Positions 1-5,178 of a stretch of DNA of 9,028 bases are shown here, one piece after another. The stretch is from positions 1 to 9,028 of the forward strand of contig JAASTL010000018.1 in the NCBI GenBank assembly GCA_021767305.1, read 5' to 3'. Source of the stretch: Piscirickettsiaceae bacterium (lineage in GTDB: Bacteria > Pseudomonadota > Gammaproteobacteria > Thiomicrospirales > Thiomicrospiraceae). The stretch's first letter is position 1. Each line of letters starts with the position of its first letter. The notes under the pieces were generated by a model, which had not been told where the DNA came from, searched no databases, and saw only the letters and a list, made by a program, of their open reading frames with translations. The position numbers were made by a program, and so were the translations under genes.

Positions 1-374
1 AAGAACCATTAGTTGCAGCACCTGCACCAGCCGAAGTGGTTGAAAAGGTTGAAGAGAAAGCGGCAGAAGTCACAGAAGCGGCAACTGAAGCCGTTACTGA
101 GGTTAAAGAAGCGGTTGAAGAGAAGGTTGCTGCGGTCACCGCGCCTTCAGGAGAGTCGGCTTACTCTACTTGTGTGGGCTGTCATGGAGCGAGTGGTGAA
201 GGTGGTGTAGGTCCACGCTTAAATAATCAAACAGTGGATGATATTGTGACTAAGCTAGAAAAATATAAAGCAGGCGAGCAAATTGGTCCAATGACGGCCA
301 TGATGGCACCTATGGCACAACCATTATCAACTGAAGATATGAAAGCTATTGCGGAATACATTACAGCTAAATAA
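1..374 (+). CDS. c-type cytochrome, c553/c4-like monohaem domain with Ala/Glu/Val/Lys-rich linker (5' end missing)
   Basis: The gene runs in from the left edge; its frame begins at base 3 and it ends at TAA 372-374. The first codons read EPLVAAPAPAEVVEKV with no stop, so a GTG at 36 is unlikely to be the true start and the N-terminus (probably a signal peptide or membrane anchor) lies outside. About 45 visible residues form a low-complexity linker rich in A, E, V and K with repeated EAV/EEKV units. A compact class I cytochrome domain of about 75 residues follows: haem-attachment motif CVGCH (171-185), then a GEGGVGPRL stretch, and a Met-rich segment PMTAMMAPMAQ that probably supplies the axial Met ligand, before the final helix (LSTEDMKAIAEYI). 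The arrangement resembles cytochrome c553 or one half of c4. Likely role: periplasmic electron carrier, possibly tethered by the linker. The partner oxidase or dehydrogenase is not visible. Confidence 0.85.
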   Translation, partial: EPLVAAPAPAEVVEKVEEKAAEVTEAATEAVTEVKEAVEEKVAAVTAPSGESAYSTCVGCHGASGEGGVGPRLNNQTVDDIVTKLEKYKAGEQIGPMTAMMAPMAQPLSTEDMKAIAEYITAK

Positions 375-430
375 TTTACTTTGGGTGCAAAGCTCTCACT
401 TTAGACTGTTCAGTCTGCAAATCAGTTCAT

Positions 431-465
431 AAAAGCCAATTCATGCAAATGGATTGGCTTTTTTT
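431..465 (+). terminator. Rho-independent terminator after the cytochrome gene
   Basis: AAAAGCCAAT (431-440) pairs perfectly with ATTGGCTTTT (453-462). Four further pairs (one T-G wobble) close on a GCAA loop at 445-448, giving a stem of about 14 pairs. A run of seven T follows (459-465), partly shared with the stem. It lies 57 bases after the cytochrome stop. Stem, GNRA-type loop and T-tract together make this a convincing intrinsic terminator. Confidence 0.88.
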
Positions 466-515
466 GTGGATTGGGTTTCTATTTATTGGCTTTTTATGGA
501 TTGGCTTCTATTTTT
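450..515. repeat. three imperfect copies of a TGGATTGG...T-rich unit
   Basis: TGGATTGG occurs at 450, 467 and 497, each time followed by a pyrimidine-rich tract (cttttttt, gtttctattt, cttctattttt). The copies at 467-485 and 497-515 are close matches. The first copy is the descending arm of the terminator, so the others may be decayed duplicates of it. They lie between the cytochrome stop and the 3' end of the converging minus-strand gene. Confidence 0.45.
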
Positions 516-524
516 CTAAAGTAA

Positions 525-1271
525 TTAGTTATTTGCTTTTTTGGTAAAGCGGTATTGTGGCATTAAGCGCCCCTCAAATGCATAGGAGTAATTGAGTTCA
601 TTTGCTTCATTATCATTTTTACTTTTAAGCATGGTAGGCGTTTGAGCAGTTTGTGGTGATTTGGGTGTGACTTCGGTAATTTCGATATCTAACCCCTTAA
701 AAAATAAACTTTCCTCAACAATCATCGGGTAATAGCCATCTAAAAACTTGCGCATATAAGGGCCACGTTGAATCACATAGCCTAAATCATTGGAGGTAAG
801 TGTTCTGCTTTCGCCATCAATACAGACCTTAGAGCCTTTGCTGACTTTGGTTAATTCAACACCAGAGCCTATCACTTTGACAGAATCTATACCTTGAAAA
901 GACTTTACTTCAAGATTTCTAGTTTTAGATGGATTGTATGCCACTTCTATTTTGTTGACGGCGTCGAGCTGATGGTGACATTGAGAGAATTTGATCCAAC
1001 CGTTTTGTAAGCTTTTTGCATCTATAGTCAGGTGGTTTTCTAACCAATAATTTTCTTTGCTCGCTTTTGAACTCCAGCGCAATTCACCCTCTGATATGGC
1101 AAAGGCTTCTAGGTTTGAGTCATCAGTCAACCATGCTTTTTCTTCCGCGGTAAGACCTTCTAAAGATTGACTGATTTCAATTTCAGCATACGCCTTAGCA
1201 CTCAATGCTAAGCCCATGGCAATAATCATTGTTTTTGAGAAGGCTCTGCTGGCAGTAATAGTTAAGTGCAT
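525..1271 (-). CDS. exported protein of unnamed family, signal peptide, two Cys in the mature chain
   Basis: I do not recognise a named family. The open frame continues up to an ATG at 1358, but I prefer the ATG at 1271 (248 residues). It gives a standard Sec signal peptide, with a hydrophobic core MIIAMGLALS and cleavage after AKAYA at residue 29, and a weak GAG-type ribosome site about nine bases upstream; the 1358 start has no such site and would add 29 polar residues before the signal. The mature part (about 219 residues) has two cysteines, in QCHH (C98) and VCIDG (C150), that could form a disulfide. It also has a striking GPYMRKFLDGYYPM segment and a polar C-terminal tail. I recall similar WxxxxQCH / GP-aromatic-MRRFLDGYYPM patterns in uncharacterised exported proteins of other proteobacteria, from memory and unchecked. 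The gene converges on the cytochrome and diverges from the lipoprotein genes. Predicted location: periplasm. Confidence 0.75.
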   Translation of the reverse strand: MHLTITASRAFSKTMIIAMGLALSAKAYAEIEISQSLEGLTAEEKAWLTDDSNLEAFAISEGELRWSSKASKENYWLENHLTIDAKSLQNGWIKFSQCHHQLDAVNKIEVAYNPSKTRNLEVKSFQGIDSVKVIGSGVELTKVSKGSKVCIDGESRTLTSNDLGYVIQRGPYMRKFLDGYYPMIVEESLFFKGLDIEITEVTPKSPQTAQTPTMLKSKNDNEANELNYSYAFEGRLMPQYRFTKKANN

Positions 1272-1634
1272 TTTTAAAGACTCACTCGGTTGGTTAATTG
1301 TTGAACTCTTTGTCAAAAGTTTATCAAGTAATCTCTTTAAATATTTCGAATGAATCATATTAAATAAAACATGTAGTTTTTATTTTTATGTGCATATATT
1401 TATCATTATTTAATTAATAAACAATATCTTGTGATAAATATATAAAGTTAATTATAAGTCTTGATGTGGTCGCAATAAGAGAATAAGTCTAATACTTTAT
1501 TGCTTAGATCGTCACTATCTTAAGGCTCATAGATATTTGGATGGCTTCTCAATGAAGAAGTAAAACTTTAAAAAGTAATTCTTTTGCAAATCGAATATAG
1601 TGAGACAAAGTTAGGAAATCTTTTGGAGAAAGTG
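1272..1634. other. divergent, strongly AT-rich intergenic region
   Basis: These 363 bases lie between the preferred starts of the exported-protein gene (minus) and the first lipoprotein gene (plus). Bases 1359-1460 are almost entirely A/T and should be flexible and easily melted. A perfect TATAAT lies on the minus strand (complement of 1451-1456), but no good -35 sits at 16-18 bases, so I do not call it as a promoter. GCAATAA (1472-1478) and TTATTGC (1497-1503) form a seven-base inverted repeat with an 18-base gap, a possible protein site but short enough to be chance. I see no RNA gene and no convincing small reading frame. Confidence 0.5.
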
Positions 1635-1952
1635 ATGTTGCATTTAAAAAATAATCGATTCGTTTTGGTGCTCTCTTTAATCGGTGTTTTTTTTATAACC
1701 GGTTTAACAGGGTGTGAGAAGGTGGCAAATAGTGCTAAGAATTTTCAGTCGGACTGGGTTGGTTTAGAGAGAACGGTTGAACTTTATTCTTGTATGACCG
1801 GTAAGTTGATTAAAAAATATCAAGGTGATGTGCGCCTTAACCCGGAAGATTTTAGTGGTACATCTTTATTGGTGAATGGTAAAAAAGTTCACACTAACCT
1901 ATGTTTTGTCATTGCTGAGATTGGTACCAAAGAAGAGGCTGTTGATAAATAG
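1635..1952 (+). CDS. small predicted outer-membrane lipoprotein, function unknown
   Basis: I chose the ATG at 1635 (105 residues) because a good ribosome site, GGAGAA at 1625-1630, stands just before it; upstream in-frame TTG codons would put extra polar residues before the signal. The signal peptide has K/N/R residues, a hydrophobic core (FVLVLSLIGVFFITG) and lipobox LTGC, with the lipid-bearing Cys at residue 27 followed by Glu rather than Asp, which favours sorting to the outer membrane. The mature part is about 79 residues with two more cysteines (YSCMTG and TNLCF). The pattern GLERTVELYS..GKLIKKYQGDVR..LLVNGKK loosely recalls DUF5052-like small lipoproteins in which a beta-rich domain begins with GL-RT-LY; this is a weak impression. 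Downstream is another lipoprotein gene on the same strand, 176 bases away. No catalytic residues are evident, so a structural or binding role is more likely than an enzyme. Confidence 0.75.
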   Translation: MLHLKNNRFVLVLSLIGVFFITGLTGCEKVANSAKNFQSDWVGLERTVELYSCMTGKLIKKYQGDVRLNPEDFSGTSLLVNGKKVHTNLCFVIAEIGTKEEAVDK

Positions 1953-2044
1953 TCGACTAATTAAAAATTCTTGTAGGGTTACTTCAAATATCTTTTAGGG
2001 TGAAAGCTACTCGGATAGGGGCATTTCTATCTGTTATTAAGATT

Positions 2045-2072
2045 TTATGATATTGAATTTCTGCTATCATAA
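2045..2072. promoter_or_regulatory. perfect 8-base inverted repeat upstream of second lipoprotein gene
   Basis: TTATGATA (2045-2052) and TATCATAA (2065-2072) are exact reverse complements with a 12-base gap, giving half-sites about two helical turns apart, a geometry typical of dimeric regulators. They lie 57-84 bases before the ATG at 2129. A CATAAT hexamer (2068-2073) within the right arm could act as a -10, but the matching -35 is poor. A stem of this length with this gap can arise by chance in a 9 kb AT-rich window. Confidence 0.3.
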
Positions 2073-2128
2073 TCCAAATTATTGTTTGACAAAAAGCCGT
2101 GTTTGGAAGGCTTTAAGGTAATGTAAGT

Positions 2129-2548
2129 ATGATTAAAAAATCCTCTGGGATTCTTCTTGGTTTTGCATCTGTTTTTGCAGTAACCGGATGCTCTACTGTT
2201 GGTGATGGCGTAAACACGGTTGGAGCCGGTTTTGTTTACGTTGCGGAAGGTGCTCAAAAACTGGTTTCAAGCGTGGAAGTTGAAAAGATTGATGCGAATA
2301 ACTTTATTTTGCAACAAGACTTTAATGAGCCAGTGCGTGAGTTAGATAGTTGGGCTATGCGCATAGAAGCTCGTGAAGTTTGTCCGCAAGGTTATGTTTA
2401 TTTAAATAGAAATGCACTCAATAATGGTGGTTTCAGTGTTTCTGATGCAGATTGTGCAGCTTCGGGCTCTTGTTCCTATAAGCTTCAGTGGCGTATTCAG
2501 TGCCAAGATGTGCCAAAAGAACCATTCTCATTCTTTGGTAAGACCTAA
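2129..2548 (+). CDS. predicted lipoprotein with four extra cysteines, function unknown
   Basis: The 139-residue product starts MIKKSSGILL and has a short lipoprotein signal with lipobox VTGC; the acylated Cys is residue 21 and is followed by Ser, which favours the outer membrane. After a glycine-rich, small-residue segment (TVGDGVNTVGAGFVYVAEGAQ) comes a globular C-terminal half with four cysteines (EVC, DADC, SGSC, IQC), enough for two disulfides. It also has aromatic and basic residues (SWAMRIEAREVCPQGYVYL, LQWRIQC). An AAGG at 2115-2118 lies ten bases before the ATG, so the ribosome site is modest. No family name comes to mind. The REVCPxGY segment with later paired Cys is the most useful search seed. 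The gene follows another lipoprotein gene but the gap carries its own possible control site, so it is probably transcribed separately. Confidence 0.8.
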   Translation: MIKKSSGILLGFASVFAVTGCSTVGDGVNTVGAGFVYVAEGAQKLVSSVEVEKIDANNFILQQDFNEPVRELDSWAMRIEAREVCPQGYVYLNRNALNNGGFSVSDADCAASGSCSYKLQWRIQCQDVPKEPFSFFGKT

Positions 2549-2572
2549 TTTCTCTTAAGGTTTGATTAATGG

Positions 2573-2596
2573 GGTTGTTGCACTTGAGCGACAACC
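2573..2596 (+). other. hairpin downstream of second lipoprotein gene
   Basis: GGTTGTTGC (2573-2581) pairs with GCGACAACC (2588-2596), nine pairs including one T-G wobble, around a six-base loop. It lies 24 bases after the lipoprotein stop. No T-tract follows, so it is not a classical intrinsic terminator; it could stabilise the 3' end of the lipoprotein mRNA or assist a Rho-dependent stop. Confidence 0.4.
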
Positions 2597-2716
2597 ATTT
2601 AGCCTTATTGAATTTCAAAACATCTTATATTTGAGCTGTGCTCATTACAGACTCAATTAAAGTCCAAAAAATGTAAAGCCCCGTAAAATGGGTAATAACA
2701 GAAGCTGGTAAATTCT

Positions 2717-3952
2717 ATGGTTTTAAGACACTATCTTTGGTTGACTCTTATTTACGTCAGCACAATTTTATTGTCTTTTACCACGCAAATGTGGCCAAAT
2801 GCCTGGCTTAGTCTTATACAGTATTCTCCTTTCGTAGTGGGGGTGGTTGGCTTGTTTATCAGCGCTTCACTCAATCGTATCCAGCCACTATTAGTGTTGT
2901 TTTCCATAACGTTTGTTAACTTTGCGCTGGCTTATTACGCGCCTATTGATCAGGAATCTATTGCGTCCAGTATTCTTTTTCCGATTGTTAGTTTTTTATT
3001 GCCTCTCAATTTGCTCTTTTGGGCTCTTATTCCTGAGAAAGGTATCTACAATCGTAGTTTGAATCTACTTATTATCATCATTGTTCTTCTTCAAGCTTTT
3101 TTTGTTTATTGGTTTATGCGTGAGATGCCTTTGGATTGGGTGGTCGAACTTTCACGGCCGGTAGTCCCGCATTCAGATATTTTCCATTTACCTTTTATGA
3201 GTGCCTTGACTTTTTTAGTGGCGGGCTTTGCCATTTCCATGAAGATTCAGAAACAAAAAACCTTGAAGATCTTCGATCATGCCCAGATATTTGTATTGTT
3301 ACTCATGGTATTTGCTTTAAATCAATATCAGGTCAGTGGTGTCGTACAGTGGGTCTCGACCATTTCTATGCTCACCGTATTGGTTGCTCTTATTTTTGAT
3401 TCGCACCACCTTGCCTATACAGATGAATTAACTGGTTTGCCAAATCGCCGAGCATTGAATGAAACCTTCTTGAGTTTGGGTAGGCGTTACACCATTGTCA
3501 TGATTGATATCGACTTCTTTAAACAGTTCAATGATAGTTATGGCCACGATTTGGGTGATATTGTTCTGCACATGGTGGGCTCAATATTGCAGGGCGTAAA
3601 AGGGGGTAAAGCATTTCGTTTTGGCGGTGAAGAGTTTACCTTAGTTTTTAAAAACAAATCGGTGCATAGTATTGCGGATGAGCTCGAACGCTTAAGAGCG
3701 ATAATAGAAAATGAAAAAATTGAAGTGATTGCGGCAGGGGCCAATAAAAAACAGCAGGCGGCCAACGTTAAAGTGGTCAATGTTACCGTGAGTATGGGCG
3801 CGGCGCAGCCTGATGAGGCCAATAAAAACCCAGAAGAGGTGCTTAAATACGCGGATGAAGGTCTTTATAAAGCCAAGAAAAAAGGCCGAAATCGAGTTGT
3901 TATTCAGGCGGTTAAAGAATCGACTAAAAATTCAAAAAAAGCCCACGCTTAG
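2717..3952 (+). CDS. membrane-anchored diguanylate cyclase (GGDEF domain), no I-site
   Basis: The 411-residue protein should make cyclic di-GMP from two GTP. Residues 1-228 hold about eight hydrophobic helices (roughly 5-22, 36-50, 57-74, 83-104, 113-133, 158-174, 188-204, 209-226), a sensor-like membrane module I cannot assign to a named family. A GGDEF domain follows from about residue 230: opening DELTGLPNRR (D236), metal-binding MIDIDFF (D264), and active-site loop GGEEF at 303-307 preceded by RF. It ends with the typical VTVSMGAA and ADEGLYKAKKKGRN segments. All key catalytic residues are present, so it is probably active. The inhibitory RxxD expected just before the GGEEF loop reads VKGG, so canonical product feedback is absent. 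No EAL or HD-GYP domain is attached. The ribosome site is weak. fkpB follows 65 bases later on the same strand. Confidence 0.93.
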   Translation: MVLRHYLWLTLIYVSTILLSFTTQMWPNAWLSLIQYSPFVVGVVGLFISASLNRIQPLLVLFSITFVNFALAYYAPIDQESIASSILFPIVSFLLPLNLLFWALIPEKGIYNRSLNLLIIIIVLLQAFFVYWFMREMPLDWVVELSRPVVPHSDIFHLPFMSALTFLVAGFAISMKIQKQKTLKIFDHAQIFVLLLMVFALNQYQVSGVVQWVSTISMLTVLVALIFDSHHLAYTDELTGLPNRRALNETFLSLGRRYTIVMIDIDFFKQFNDSYGHDLGDIVLHMVGSILQGVKGGKAFRFGGEEFTLVFKNKSVHSIADELERLRAIIENEKIEVIAAGANKKQQAANVKVVNVTVSMGAAQPDEANKNPEEVLKYADEGLYKAKKKGRNRVVIQAVKESTKNSKKAHA

Positions 3953-4017
3953 TAAGTTAATTTAAATACAAAGCTCTCAAGATATTATTAAACCTTTAAC
4001 AAACAACGGAAAATTAT

Positions 4018-4479
4018 ATGTCATCAACCGAAAACAAACCTTCAAATCTACCGGTAGTGCAGAAAGATAGTGATATCGCCATTAGCTTTAATTTGAGCTT
4101 GGTTGACGGTACTTTGGTGGAACAAACCGAAGAGGGTGAAACGCTTCGATTTATAATAGGTGATGGCACTTTTGTAGCCAATTTAGAAGAGATGTTAATT
4201 GGTTTGGAAGAGGGCACGACTGCAAAAATGACTCTGTCCCCTGAAAGAGCCTTTGGTATGCCTGATCCTGAAAATTTTCAGGTCATGCAAAGAACAGATT
4301 TTCCAGAGGGGATGGCTTTAAACGAAGGGCATGTGATTGGTTTTAATACGCCGACAGGTGATGAGATTCCCGGCACAATTCATAAGGTTGATGGTGATAA
4401 AATAACCATTGATTTTAATCATCCGTTGGCCGGTGCTACGGTGGTTTTTGAGGCAAAAGTCGAACAGATTTTTAAATAA
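4018..4479 (+). CDS. fkpB: FKBP-type peptidyl-prolyl cis-trans isomerase, SlpA/FkpB type
   Basis: The 153-residue cytoplasmic protein matches the SlpA (FkpB) branch of FKBP prolyl isomerases, close to the E. coli length of about 149. Visible family marks: opening strand ISFNLSLVDGTLVEQT, GDGTFVANLEEMLIGLEEG, the characteristic AFGMPDPENFQVMQRTDF that runs into the inserted IF (chaperone-like) domain, PGTIHKVDGDKITIDF, and the closing NHPLAG that returns to the FKBP fold. These proteins speed proline isomerisation and help fold nascent or stressed proteins; no signal peptide is present. In E. coli the gene lies near lspA and ispH; here it does not, so the context gives no operon clue. The start has an ACGGA-like site about ten bases upstream. 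The gene converges on the PP0621-type gene. Confidence 0.94.
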   Translation: MSSTENKPSNLPVVQKDSDIAISFNLSLVDGTLVEQTEEGETLRFIIGDGTFVANLEEMLIGLEEGTTAKMTLSPERAFGMPDPENFQVMQRTDFPEGMALNEGHVIGFNTPTGDEIPGTIHKVDGDKITIDFNHPLAGATVVFEAKVEQIFK

Positions 4480-4549
4480 AATTTAAACTAAATTTTTAAA
4501 GTAGAAATTTGAAATAAAGCGCTTAAGAAAACGTTTTATGGAAAGCTTT
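4478..4549. other. convergent intergenic region with AT hairpin and three small palindromes
   Basis: Right at the fkpB stop, AAAATTTA (4478-4485) and TAAATTTT (4489-4496) form an eight-pair, all-A/T stem with a three-base loop. Three palindromes follow: AAGCGCTT (4517-4524), AAAACGTTTT (4528-4537) and AAAGCTTT (4542-4549), spaced 12-13 bases centre to centre. None is a strong intrinsic terminator, yet two genes converge here. The stretch probably holds weak bidirectional termination, but each element alone is short enough to be chance. Confidence 0.35.
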
Positions 4550-4572
4550 TAAAGACCTTGTTTTAAGACTGG

Positions 4573-4866
4573 TTAGTCGTTTTTTTTATGTTGCTCGTGG
4601 TATTCTTGCATATGTCCTTCACTACAAAAGGTGTCTTTGCCATCGTAATAAGCTTCGGACTGCGGCAGGTGAACACCACAATGGGCACAACGCACCATTT
4701 GTTGGCTGGAATTGTTTTCGTCTCGGTTTTCTTCAGACGGATTCGTATTATTGGTTTTTAACTTTTCAGCGTTTTGACGGTCGCGAATCTCAATAATACG
4801 ATTTAAGGTAAATCGAAAAATTAAAAAAACCAATATCACTAAAATTAAAAAAAGAATTGCCCGCAC
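4573..4866 (-). CDS. PP0621-family membrane-anchored zinc-ribbon protein
   Basis: The 97-residue product begins with one hydrophobic helix (residues 3-19), then a basic/polar linker rich in N, E and S (about 20-56), and ends in a small metal-binding module. The module MVRCAHCGVHLP..FCSEGHMQEY has ligands C60, C63, C81 and H85, the CxxC...CxxxH arrangement of the PP0621 family (a TRASH-like zinc ribbon), which is widespread in beta/gammaproteobacteria and of unknown biochemical role. The start is a GTG at 4866-4864: an in-frame TAG lies just upstream, so no earlier start is possible, and AGGA stands nine bases before it. It is probably inner-membrane bound with the zinc module in the cytoplasm. 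The gene is divergent from sucC and convergent with fkpB. The Asn-rich linker is longer than I would expect for the family. Confidence 0.85.
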   Translation of the reverse strand: MRAILFLILVILVFLIFRFTLNRIIEIRDRQNAEKLKTNNTNPSEENRDENNSSQQMVRCAHCGVHLPQSEAYYDGKDTFCSEGHMQEYHEQHKKND

Positions 4867-5178
4867 TTGGATATGTCCTAAAAATCTGCTGCTTAAAAGT
4901 TACCAGATTATTCATGATTATTGATTAAATCTTCAACGCAAAATCTATGCGTAGCAACTTCGCACTTATTTTCTGTCAAATACCTATAAATCAACGTATT
5001 TCCCATGATTATAGATGCATTTAGTGTGCAAAACTAATAAAATGGCAGCTATTTTAAATAGTCGCTTAATAGTCTTAATTTCAAGCCACTAATAATTAAT
5101 TTCTAAATTTATACACCCCTGAATTATACAGCAGCGCAGCTGAGTTTAAATTAGGCATAATTTTCAGAGTAACATTCC
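4867..5178. other. divergent intergenic region between PP0621-type gene and sucC
   Basis: This 312-base AT-rich stretch must hold promoters for the PP0621-type gene (minus) and sucC (plus). Candidate plus-strand -10 elements are TATACA (5125-5130) and CATAAT (5156-5161), but neither has a good -35. ACGCA/TGCGT (4936-4940 with 4948-4952) and CAGC/GCTG (5132-5142) are short hairpins of doubtful meaning. I see no reading frame with a ribosome site and no riboswitch or RNA gene. Confidence 0.45.

Noticed and set aside
1950..1959. Palindrome TAGTCGACTA overlapping the stop codon of the first lipoprotein gene.
   Set aside because: A ten-base palindrome is expected about once per kilobase, and no T-tract follows, so it is not a terminator.
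2093..2114. AAAGCC/GGCTTT hairpin upstream of the second lipoprotein gene.
   Set aside because: Only six pairs with a ten-base loop and no T-tract; it is too weak to call as attenuator or terminator.
2086..2118. TTGACA at 2086-2091 considered as a -35 element for the second lipoprotein gene.
   Set aside because: At 16-18 bases downstream there is no acceptable -10 (GGCTTT/TTAAGG), so a promoter cannot be supported.
1..2548. Possibility that the cytochrome, exported protein and two lipoproteins form one undescribed envelope system.
   Set aside because: They are on mixed strands, separated by a strong terminator and long AT-rich gaps, and share no sequence motif; proximity alone is not enough.
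3538..3822. Minus-strand open frame of 94 codons within the GGDEF gene.
   Set aside because: It lies wholly inside a clearly coding conserved domain, has low-complexity composition and no independent start signals.
388..3979. An 11-base word, CAAAGCTCTCA, occurs shortly after the stop codons of the cytochrome gene (388-398) and the GGDEF gene (3969-3979).
   Set aside because: Several 11-base matches are expected by chance in 9 kb, the flanks do not match, and no hairpin is shared.
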